A model generated the notes under the pieces. The model was not told the DNA's origin. It ran no database searches and worked only from the letters and a program-made list of their open reading frames with translations. 64,000 nt of DNA from Schaalia turicensis ACS-279-V-Col4. Lineage in GTDB: Bacteria > Actinomycetota > Actinomycetes > Actinomycetales > Actinomycetaceae. The position numbers were made by a program, and so were the translations under genes. Position 1 is the stretch's first letter. Each line of letters starts with the position of its first letter. The stretch is from contig NZ_JH815210.1 of NCBI RefSeq assembly GCF_000296505.1, positions 1 to 64,000 of the forward strand, written 5' to 3'. Shown here piece after piece: positions 52,643-60,488 of this stretch.

Positions 52643-52667
52643 CAACGTCAGCGGTTAGTCTTCCCGG

Positions 52668-53654
52668 TCACATGTTGCGTGCGACCAGCGTATTCGTCGC
52701 CTGAGCAACGGGATCCCCCTGAGCCTCGGGCTCAGTTTCCGTAGACATGGTAGGCGTTGCCTCCCCTCGTGCGCGCCGGCGAGCCCTTCTACGGCGATAT
52801 AGCCACACGAAAAATAGCGTGATCGGAATAATCACGATAAGCCACGGGACAAACATGATCAGTCCATACACAAGTCCTGCGATTCCCTGAGAGAACGCCT
52901 GCCAGGATTCTTCCCATGCCGAGCTTGAGGGAACCGGAGTGATCGCTGTCGAATGGAAAGAAACCTCAAGAGTTGAATACGACACTTGGTCGGAATACCA
53001 GGCGCGCTGCGCTTTCAGACTGTCGAGTTCTTCCTGACGACTTGTGAGTTCGCGTTCTGCTTCCAAGAGATCCGCTGTAGTCTCTGCCTGATCGATCAAA
53101 GTGGTAAGGCGGGCGATGGATGCTTCCAACGCTGTGATGCGAGCGTCAAGGTCAGCGACTTCAGCCCCCGCATCGGCAGTATCAGTCGATTGATCAGTGA
53201 CCTTCCCCAATTCTGCAAGCTTCTGACGAGTTTCTTCGAAGCTATTTGCTGGGATCTTGAATGTTGCGTAGCCCCACGGTGAATCCGATTCTCCCTGCAG
53301 GGAAGAATGAGCAACTGAGCCAGCCGCTTCAGTGACGATAGTGGAGGCATGAGCTAACGCTTCAGCGGGATCAGCAACATCGAGGCTCATATTACCGGTG
53401 ACGATCACGTGAGCTTCAACCGTTGTTCCTTGCGATTCTCTGTTCGAGTCATACGAAGAGTCAGAGTCTGAGTTACTTGCCTCGCTCGTAGAGGTGCCAT
53501 ACTCGTAGTTCTGACCCACAGACGCCCCACTGGGGTCAGAACTCATCATTGAGCTTGCGCAACCGGCTAAAAGCAGACTTGTTATCGCTACAAGGGCGGT
53601 GGCGACTAGTGGCTTTCGCGTTGTCTGCGAGGATCGGACACAACGGGGGTTCAT
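52668..53654 (-). CDS. DUF4349 lipoprotein
   Basis: A 328-aa membrane-anchored lipoprotein. The signal peptide ends in the lipobox LLLAGC (Cys about residue 32). A Ser/Asp/Gln-rich linker runs to about residue 80, followed by the DUF4349 domain (about 80-250) with GNMSLDVADPAEALAH and GYATFKIPANSFEE, and a coiled coil around 170-215 (LDARITALEASIARLTTLID). A transmembrane helix near 265-290 is followed by a basic RRRRARRRARG stretch and a Glu/Thr-rich tail. Thus both ends are tied to the membrane. The function is unknown, possibly related to surface stress sensing. ATG 53654 has GGAGGAG at 3 nt. Confidence 0.85.
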   Translation of the reverse strand: MNPRCVRSSQTTRKPLVATALVAITSLLLAGCASSMMSSDPSGASVGQNYEYGTSTSEASNSDSDSSYDSNRESQGTTVEAHVIVTGNMSLDVADPAEALAHASTIVTEAAGSVAHSSLQGESDSPWGYATFKIPANSFEETRQKLAELGKVTDQSTDTADAGAEVADLDARITALEASIARLTTLIDQAETTADLLEAERELTSRQEELDSLKAQRAWYSDQVSYSTLEVSFHSTAITPVPSSSAWEESWQAFSQGIAGLVYGLIMFVPWLIVIIPITLFFVWLYRRRRARRRARGEATPTMSTETEPEAQGDPVAQATNTLVARNM

Positions 53655-53743
53655 GACTCCTCCTTCAAGTCGCGTGGTCTTTCATCGTATCGTCACTACG
53701 AAGAAACGGTGCCGTATCTGAAGGAAATAAAGCCCTGATTGCA

Positions 53744-53784
53744 GTGAGGCGGTGCGAACCACGTGGGTTCGCACCGCCTCACTC
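53744..53784 (-). terminator. Terminator of the glpABC operon
   Basis: An 18-bp perfect stem (AGTGAGGCGGTGCGAACC with GGTTCGCACCGCCTCACT) and 5-nt loop lie 16 bp after the glpC stop. It is followed on the minus strand by GCAATCAGGGCTTTATTTCC, with only a weak U-rich run. Confidence 0.8.
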
Positions 53785-53799
53785 GCCTGTATTCAGCGT

Positions 53800-55053
53800 T
53801 CAGCTATGCAAGCCGTACGCCTTGTGGATCAGCCAGATCGGGTGAACAACGTTCGCACCCGTTGCGGTGCGCAACTGCCAACGGCACGTTTCCGTGTCGC
53901 ATGCGGCCAGTTCAACGTTGACCTGCTTGATGAAGTCGAAGACAGGCTTTCCGACTGCCTGGGCAATGTCGTACTTTTCCTTCTTCATGCCGTAGGTACC
54001 AGCAATACCGCAGCAAGGCTGGTTCGATTCCTTGACCTTCACACCGGGGATCAGTTCCATCAGTTCGACAGCCGGCAGGCCGAGACCCTGAGACTTCAGC
54101 TGGCATGGTGCGTGGTAAGGGATGGTGATGTCCATCGGCTGGAAGTTCAGATCCAACTCGCCCTTTTCGTGCAGGTGCATGAGGAATTCGCAAATGTCCC
54201 ACATACGCGAGCCCACGTCCTTCAGCTCCGGAGTATTCATCTCGAGGATCTCGTTTGCCTCATGGCGGAGCATGCCCGCGCACGAACCGGAAGCGGAGAT
54301 AATCGGCGCGTTGCGGTTGGCCTTGCGCAGATCGTTTGTCAGCTTCGAGACATACTTGCGGGACTCGTCGTACAGGCCGTTCGACTGCAATGCCAAACCA
54401 CAGCAACCGTGTGGCGGAACCAGAACCTCGTACCCGAGGTATTCGAGAACCTGGACCGAGTGGATCGACGTTTCGACCTCGAAGTACTGGCCTGCGCAAC
54501 CGTGGAAGAAGATGACCTGGCCCTTGCGGCCAGAACCTTCCAGCGGTGTGTGCTTCTTGAACCAGCCTTCGAAGGTGCGACCAGCGGCCTTCGGCATCGG
54601 TGCACTACGGTGAACGCCGATGACTTTTTCCATGGCAATACGGATCGGCTTAACATCGAGCGCCCAGTTCGCGATCGGAGCAACCGGGGTCATGACGGTA
54701 CCGATGAAGCCGGTACGACCAATCAAGTGATCGCGAAGCGGAATGCCCTTTTCCTTCTTCATGTCGGTGCGAGCGTGGTGGATCATCTCGGTGACCTTCA
54801 CGCCCTGCGGGCAGACCAGCGTGCAGGTGCCACACGACGAGCAGTAATCGATCGACGAATCGACAATCTGTCCTGCCTTGCGGTAGCGCTCCGCCTGCGG
54901 GCCGGAGTACTTCGGGCCCGGGAACAGATCGGTCACGCGCATGACCGGACACTGGGTTTCACAGATCGTGCACTTGACGCAGGAGTCGAGGGTGGAGCGC
55001 AGACCGAAGTTTTCGTCGGTCAGGGAAAGAACGTTCATTTCTTCGATGGTCAC
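53800..55053 (-). CDS. glpC: Anaerobic glycerol-3-phosphate dehydrogenase subunit C
   Basis: The Fe-S subunit that carries electrons from GlpAB to the membrane quinones. The 417 aa contain two [4Fe-4S] motifs, CVKCTICETQCPV (about 25-37) and CSSCGTCTLVCPQG (about 71-84), and two cysteine-rich CCG domains, with HGCAGQYFE/GCCGLAL and HAPCQLKSQG/QPCCGIAG. The start is GTG 55053, overlapping the glpB stop by 4 bp; an ATG at 55038 is an alternative. It is the last gene of glpABC before a strong terminator. It is a soluble or peripheral membrane protein. Confidence 0.95.
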   Translation of the reverse strand: MTIEEMNVLSLTDENFGLRSTLDSCVKCTICETQCPVMRVTDLFPGPKYSGPQAERYRKAGQIVDSSIDYCSSCGTCTLVCPQGVKVTEMIHHARTDMKKEKGIPLRDHLIGRTGFIGTVMTPVAPIANWALDVKPIRIAMEKVIGVHRSAPMPKAAGRTFEGWFKKHTPLEGSGRKGQVIFFHGCAGQYFEVETSIHSVQVLEYLGYEVLVPPHGCCGLALQSNGLYDESRKYVSKLTNDLRKANRNAPIISASGSCAGMLRHEANEILEMNTPELKDVGSRMWDICEFLMHLHEKGELDLNFQPMDITIPYHAPCQLKSQGLGLPAVELMELIPGVKVKESNQPCCGIAGTYGMKKEKYDIAQAVGKPVFDFIKQVNVELAACDTETCRWQLRTATGANVVHPIWLIHKAYGLHS

Positions 55054-56300
55054 TTCAGGCTCCCAAGGATCGAATCGGCGGCGCGGAGTGCGGAGGCAAG
55101 GGCAATGCCTTCACCTGACTTTTCGCGCCAACGGGTTGCGCCAGCCAGGTTTCCGCCGGCTGCGTAAACGTTGGTGTAGACGGGCTTCTTGGCTGCGTCC
55201 AGCGGGTGCATCTCATCGTCAACGTCAAGGCCGGCGAGGAAGATCGGCTGGTCGCTACCCCAGAAGTCACCGTGGAGAAGCTGGCCCTCAGCGCCGAGAA
55301 CCGGCAGGCCGAGGATCGTTTCGGTGACCTTCCCGTAGGAATCCATATCGAGTGCGCCGGATTCGAAACCGCCACCAGCGAGGATGACATTCTTCGTTTC
55401 GATGCGCGTCGAGTGACCGGCGGTCCCGATCGTCACGGCGGTGACATTCTGGCCGTCAGTTTCGATGCCCTTCACGGCAGACCCGAGAATGAAGCGCGCT
55501 TCAGCCTTCACTAAAGCGGTCAGGACCTGGTTCATACGCATACCGGGGATTGATGGCGGTTGCATCGGGATCTCGAAGACCTTGTGTCCGAGCTGGTCAG
55601 CAATGTCTTTCCAGGCGTTCAGGTCATCGAGACCAAGCACGGCGGGAAGGCCGATGATTTCACCTTCGCGAACGTGAGGCTTGATGGCCTCAACCAGCTT
55701 GGTGCGCTTCTCGGATCGATCCAATGTGCGCGCATGGTTCGTACCGGTCGTATCGGCCTCGTCTGCACGCATCTCGACGTCAACGATCAACGAACGCGCC
55801 TTGATCGGTTCGCCATTCGGTGTGGTCTGGCGCGAGAGGTTTTCGGCAGCGAGGGTCGGGTAGAAATCCTTCAGTCGACGCAGACCGACGATCAGGTACG
55901 AGGCTCCGTCTGCAGGAATACCCGCTTCCATCGAGGGCTGGTACAGGCTCGTCGGACGGAGCGCACCGATCGCGGTCGGAAGCACAACGTTCTTTTCGGG
56001 ATCGCCAACCAAAAGGTCAGGACCTAGGACATCCTTCAACCAGTTCGCGCTGTGAGCAATGAACTCGGGAGTGAAGTGCGTGTACGGGTGCGTCGGACGC
56101 GAGGAAATGTGCTCGGAGATCTGAGCGATCGGAGCATCCACGCGAGACTCGGAGTATCCGAGAATATCGACGGTGCCCTGGCCAAGCTGCAAACCGCCAA
56201 GCCCCTTCGTTACAACCGTGACCGAAGCGCCACCGCGAGCAAGATAAAGAGCTGCGGTAAGACCGGCAAGGCCAGCGCCAATAACAACGGCGTCTCTCAT
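55050..56300 (-). CDS. glpB: Anaerobic glycerol-3-phosphate dehydrogenase subunit B
   Basis: A flavoprotein subunit of the three-part dehydrogenase that oxidises glycerol-3-phosphate to dihydroxyacetone phosphate. The 416 aa begin with the FAD Rossmann motif VIGAGLAGLTAALYLARGG. GLGGLQLGQGTVDILGY and VILAGGGFESGALDMD are typical for GlpB, and the C-terminal VYAAGGNLAGATRW is the second FAD contact. The ATG at 56300 overlaps the glpA stop (ATGA), and the 3' end overlaps glpC, so the operon is tightly coupled. Confidence 0.95.
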   Translation of the reverse strand: MRDAVVIGAGLAGLTAALYLARGGASVTVVTKGLGGLQLGQGTVDILGYSESRVDAPIAQISEHISSRPTHPYTHFTPEFIAHSANWLKDVLGPDLLVGDPEKNVVLPTAIGALRPTSLYQPSMEAGIPADGASYLIVGLRRLKDFYPTLAAENLSRQTTPNGEPIKARSLIVDVEMRADEADTTGTNHARTLDRSEKRTKLVEAIKPHVREGEIIGLPAVLGLDDLNAWKDIADQLGHKVFEIPMQPPSIPGMRMNQVLTALVKAEARFILGSAVKGIETDGQNVTAVTIGTAGHSTRIETKNVILAGGGFESGALDMDSYGKVTETILGLPVLGAEGQLLHGDFWGSDQPIFLAGLDVDDEMHPLDAAKKPVYTNVYAAGGNLAGATRWREKSGEGIALASALRAADSILGSLK

Positions 56301-57931
56301 CGTGCGTCCTCCTTATTCTCGGAAGCTGATGCAGGAAAGACAAATTCCTCGCCAGGCTCGCCTTGCGCCATCGGCAGGTGCTCGACATCGAGCATGCCTT
56401 CATGAATCCAGTTATCAAGCGCTGCCTGACGTAGCTGCTTGCCGTAGGTGATCGGCCATAGACCAATCCAACGGTTCTTCAAGAAGGTCTTGAACAGTTC
56501 GTTTGCCTTCTCGGAATCGATATCCCCACGTTCGTGAGCAATACCGGTTGCACGCTGGGAGCAGAAGCCACCCTGGCAGGGGCCCATGCCGAGGCGAACC
56601 TGACGACGAACGTCATCAAGCTGACCGCCCGGCAAAGCATCCATTGTGTCTTCGAGCATCTTGCGGGTGACCAGTTCGCATTCGCAGATGATCTGATCGT
56701 GGCTGGGGGCCGCGTTCGTGTGCTCGATGTCGTGTAGGCGGTGGCCGATGGTGTAGAGCTTCGGCGATGCGGTCGGGACTGCTTCACCGGCGGTCTTGCA
56801 CTCGCGTTTCTCGCCCATTTCTTCACACATGATGTCGACGATGCGCTCTGCCATCAGACGGTAGGTCGTGAGCTTGCCGCCGGCGATGGTAAGCATGCCG
56901 TAGACGCCGTCACGCGAATTATGGTCGATGACCGACATGCCACGAGCCATGTGGCGCGTGTCGGTTGCTGCAACACGCGAATCCTTGACCAGCGGTCGGG
57001 CACCTGCCCACGCGTGAACCGCGCGAGCCTTGCGGAAGCCGGGAACCATTGCTTCGCCAGCATCGAACATCTGCTGAACCTGATCGGCGGGGATCGTCAG
57101 CTTGTCCGGGTCGTCTGCCTTGAGGTCCGTCGTGCCGATGATGCACACCGGGTGGTCAGGAACGATGATGTCGCCGTCGGCTGGCCAGATGCAGCGATTG
57201 AGCACCGTCTGGGTCAGGCGGAAGTTCATTGCAATCATGATGCCGGCGCCGGGGACGACGTCAACGCCGTGACAGTCAGCCATCGCGGCAATCTGACCGG
57301 CCCAGGGGCCACCACAGTTCAAAACGAACTGACATTCGATGCGAGTGTCTTCGCCGGTGCGAACGTTGTGGACGATGACTGCGCTGATGCGGTCACCTTC
57401 GCGTTCGATCTTTGTGACCTTGTTGTAGGTCATCACTTGTGCGCCGTAAGCCTCTGCGGAACGGATTGCGCCCCAGACCATCTGCCAGCCGTCGACGGAG
57501 CCGTCGAGGACCTCGAATGCACGCTTGAGCTTGGGGTCAAGACGAGGCTCACGCTTCAGTGCCTCGGCGACGCTGATTTCCTGTGCCGGCACTTTTGCCG
57601 CGGCAGCGCGCTCGAGGAATTTATCTGCGTATTCTTCGTCGTCTTGCGAGGTAACCACGAACAGGCCACCGGTTGCTTCAACTGCGTTTGAGTTGATGCG
57701 CTTAACGATTTCGTTTTCTTCTGCACACTCGGTTGCTGACTCGGGGTCGGACGCGATGTAGCGTCCACCAGAGTGGAGCAGTCCATGGAAGCGGCCAGAG
57801 GTACCTTGTGCGATGTCGAATCGTTCAACGAGGACGGTTCTAAACCCTCGCATTGCAACGTCACGGACAACACCGGCTCCGGTGGAACCACCGCCAATGA
57901 CGACAACGTCAGTGTTGATCGTCTTCACCAT
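56297..57931 (-). CDS. glpA: Anaerobic glycerol-3-phosphate dehydrogenase subunit A
   Basis: The catalytic flavoprotein subunit. The 544 aa have the N-terminal FAD motif VVVIGGGSTGAGVVRDVAMR and the conserved GRFHGLLHSGGRYI glycerol-3-phosphate dehydrogenase signature. The BFD-like [2Fe-2S] domain has cysteines in ICECELV and MGPCQGGFCSQR (about residues 410-460). ATG 57931 has AAGGGA at 4 nt. It is the first gene of glpABC. Together with dhaKLM it feeds dihydroxyacetone phosphate to glycolysis. No glpK, glpF or GlpR regulator is in the window; possible operators lie in the 323-bp upstream region. Confidence 0.96.
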   Translation of the reverse strand: MVKTINTDVVVIGGGSTGAGVVRDVAMRGFRTVLVERFDIAQGTSGRFHGLLHSGGRYIASDPESATECAEENEIVKRINSNAVEATGGLFVVTSQDDEEYADKFLERAAAAKVPAQEISVAEALKREPRLDPKLKRAFEVLDGSVDGWQMVWGAIRSAEAYGAQVMTYNKVTKIEREGDRISAVIVHNVRTGEDTRIECQFVLNCGGPWAGQIAAMADCHGVDVVPGAGIMIAMNFRLTQTVLNRCIWPADGDIIVPDHPVCIIGTTDLKADDPDKLTIPADQVQQMFDAGEAMVPGFRKARAVHAWAGARPLVKDSRVAATDTRHMARGMSVIDHNSRDGVYGMLTIAGGKLTTYRLMAERIVDIMCEEMGEKRECKTAGEAVPTASPKLYTIGHRLHDIEHTNAAPSHDQIICECELVTRKMLEDTMDALPGGQLDDVRRQVRLGMGPCQGGFCSQRATGIAHERGDIDSEKANELFKTFLKNRWIGLWPITYGKQLRQAALDNWIHEGMLDVEHLPMAQGEPGEEFVFPASASENKEDAR

Positions 57932-58254
57932 TCGTTCCCTTCACATTTTCGCTTCGGGCTTGCACACAGCTAGCCCCTTCGCCTCTTCAATAGTGCCTTG
58001 CCTCCCCTCATTTGATTGCATTGTTCAACCCCTGTGCACACATGTTCACAACTTAGGCGTACCTCATTTTCCATTCGTAGAGAAACGCCGGAAACCTGCG
58101 CTTTTCAGGTGTGAAATGACAGATTTTCACATAACGAATGATTCGGAATTCGCACTCGGATCTGCCAGGAAAGAGCTGGGGGGCACATGACCCCTCCGAC
58201 CACTCCCCTGTTTTCGCAAAGCGATATCTACATGCTCTGCCATACAGTTAGCGC
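57932..58254. promoter_or_regulatory. Divergent regulatory region of glpABC and the M13 peptidase, with an inverted repeat
   Basis: This 323-bp stretch holds no gene. At 58110-58131 there is an inverted repeat with 7-bp arms TGTGAAA and TTTCACA around 8 nt. Further toward glpA, TGTGCACACATGTTCACA (about 58033-58050) resembles a degenerate CRP/GlxR-type half-site pair. Either could serve carbon control of glpABC. A TACAGT hexamer 6 nt before the M13 peptidase ATG suggests a leaderless promoter on the plus strand. Confidence 0.35.
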
Positions 58255-60306
58255 ATGAGCGAAAAGATTCTGGCGCGAGTCCTAGAAACCGCAAACATCG
58301 ATTCCAACGTCCGTGCGCAGGACGATTTTTATCGTCACGTCAATGGACACTGGATTGCAACGCATGAAATCCCCGCTGACCGGCCGATCGACGGCGCTTT
58401 CCATGCGTTGCGTGATCTTTCCGAAGAACGTGGTCGGGATATTTGCAACGATGCTCTTGCCGGCACTCTTGATGACACGGACGCCACTCTTATTGCTACC
58501 CTCTGGGGTGCATTTATGGATGAAAACGCGATTGAGGAAGCAGGCATTACTCCCCTGTTCCCCTTCTTCGAAGCCATCGATCACGTAACTACTCGCGAAG
58601 AACTTGATGAATTGACTGGCACGTTGATGGCCGGCGGCGCCGATTCTTTCTTTGGGGCCTACAGCGGTACGCATCCGCATAATTCCGATGCGCGCATTAT
58701 GACCTTTGTCCAAGGCGGAATAGGTCTTCCGGACGAGGCCTACTATCGCGAAGATTCATATGCACCCATCCGCGATGCCTACGTTTCTCACCTCGAGAAA
58801 CTCGCATCATTGGCCGGTATTGGTGAAACCTCTGCCCGGGTTGCGCGCCTGATTATGGACCTCGAAACGCGTTTTGCTTCGCATCACCGCAGTGCCGTGG
58901 ATAACCGCAATCCCCTCCTGTCTGATAACCAGATGACGTGGCGCGAATTTGCTGCCAGTGCGCCTGGGTTCAATTGGGATGCGTGGGCGCGCGGCCTGGG
59001 TTGGCAGATCGGGGACGAGGCCCAGATCAGCGTGTCCCAACCCGATTTCTTTGCCGGATCGGCGCAGATTTGGGGCCAGACTCCGATCGAAGATCTGAAG
59101 ATCTGGTCAAAGCTCTCCGTACTGGATGCGCGGATCGGTCTGCTTTCTTCGGAGTTTGTCGAAGAAAACTTTGATTTCTATGGCCGTACCTTGTCAGGCA
59201 CACAGGAACTGCGACCTCGTTGGAAGCGTGCACTCGGCCTCGTTGAATCTGTTGCCGGCGAATCGCTGGGGCGCATCTGGGTGTCACGACACTTCCCGCC
59301 ACAGTCCAAGGAACGCATGGATCAGTTGGTCGAAGGGCTATTGAATGCCTACGGCGAAGCAATCACTGCATGTGACTGGATGGGCGAAGAGACAAAGAAG
59401 CGGGCGCTTGAAAAGCTCGCAACCTTCCGCCCGAAGATTGGGTATCCACCGAAGTGGCGCGACATGTCGGGGCTCGTCATTGAACAGGGTGATTCTCTGG
59501 TTGACGCCGTGACAAAGGCCTACCAGTTCGAGACCGCGCGAGAACTACGTAAGCTCGATGAGCCAGTCGACCGCGACGAGTGGCTGATGACTCCTCAGAC
59601 GGTGAACGCTTATTACCACCCTGCGATGAATGAAATCGTCTTCCCTGCCGCGATCTTGCAACCACCGTTCTTCGATCCCGAAGCTGACGATGCAGTGAAC
59701 TTTGGTGCAATCGGCGCAGTTATCGGACACGAGATCGGGCACGGCTTCGATGACCAGGGCTCACGGTATGACGCTCAGGGCAACCTTGAAAACTGGTGGA
59801 GTGACACCGACCGCGAGCTCTTCGAGCAGATCACGAGCAAACTGGTCGAACAGTACGACACGCTCACTCCCCTAGATGTGGCTCAACCTGCGGTCTATGA
59901 TCTGGACGCCGGCGAAGATACGCAGGTGGAAGAAGAGTCTTCACCTGTTCCAACGGTGAATGGTGCACTGACCCTGGGCGAGAATATTGGCGACCTTGCT
60001 GGTCTGACGATTGCATGGAATGCGTGGGTTGCCACGTTGAGCGAACGAGGCTTAACTATTGATTCTGCCCCGGTGATTGATGGTCTGAGCGGACCCCAAC
60101 GCTTCTTCTACGCGTGGGCGCGAGCGTGGCGAACCGCGTCACGCCCAGAGTTTGCTCTGCAGATGCTGGCGATCGATCCTCACTCGCCCGCAGAGTTTAG
60201 ATGCAATCAGATTGCACGCAATATGGATCAGTTCCACGAGGCCTTCGATGTCTGTCAGGGCGATCACATGTGGCTTGATCCCTCACAGCGTGTTCACATC
60301 TGGTAA
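58255..60306 (+). CDS. M13-family zinc metallopeptidase (PepO/neprilysin-like)
   Basis: A 683-aa endopeptidase of the neprilysin family, without signal peptide or transmembrane helix, so cytoplasmic like PepO of Gram-positive bacteria. The substrate-anchoring NAYYHP motif (about residue 455), the zinc motif HEIGHGFDDQG (HExxH, about 495), the third ligand in ENIGDLAGLTIAW (ExxxD), and the C-terminal CQGDHMWLDPSQR are intact. It probably degrades medium-length oligopeptides. ATG 58255 lacks a Shine-Dalgarno site, and a -10-like TACAGT is 6 nt upstream. pepN follows after 182 bp with its own ribosome binding site. Confidence 0.93.
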   Translation: MSEKILARVLETANIDSNVRAQDDFYRHVNGHWIATHEIPADRPIDGAFHALRDLSEERGRDICNDALAGTLDDTDATLIATLWGAFMDENAIEEAGITPLFPFFEAIDHVTTREELDELTGTLMAGGADSFFGAYSGTHPHNSDARIMTFVQGGIGLPDEAYYREDSYAPIRDAYVSHLEKLASLAGIGETSARVARLIMDLETRFASHHRSAVDNRNPLLSDNQMTWREFAASAPGFNWDAWARGLGWQIGDEAQISVSQPDFFAGSAQIWGQTPIEDLKIWSKLSVLDARIGLLSSEFVEENFDFYGRTLSGTQELRPRWKRALGLVESVAGESLGRIWVSRHFPPQSKERMDQLVEGLLNAYGEAITACDWMGEETKKRALEKLATFRPKIGYPPKWRDMSGLVIEQGDSLVDAVTKAYQFETARELRKLDEPVDRDEWLMTPQTVNAYYHPAMNEIVFPAAILQPPFFDPEADDAVNFGAIGAVIGHEIGHGFDDQGSRYDAQGNLENWWSDTDRELFEQITSKLVEQYDTLTPLDVAQPAVYDLDAGEDTQVEEESSPVPTVNGALTLGENIGDLAGLTIAWNAWVATLSERGLTIDSAPVIDGLSGPQRFFYAWARAWRTASRPEFALQMLAIDPHSPAEFRCNQIARNMDQFHEAFDVCQGDHMWLDPSQRVHIW

Positions 60307-60488
60307 AACTCCGCTTCATTTCTACCGTGGCGAACAGCCATCAGTCTGGGACTATTCCCCGTTCACGACTGATCACTCTGGCGGGTCATGCTTGCTTTTT
60401 CATTGTCAAATGTGCGTCAAAGGTCGTTCAGTGAAAAGATAGGATCAAGTATTTCTTTGTTTACGTTCCTCTGAATTGAAAGGGCATC

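Noticed and set aside
21060..60430. A shared 13-mer GTCAAAGGTCGTT near 21.1 kb and before pepN
   Set aside because: A single 13-nt match without flanking similarity or symmetry is best explained as chance.
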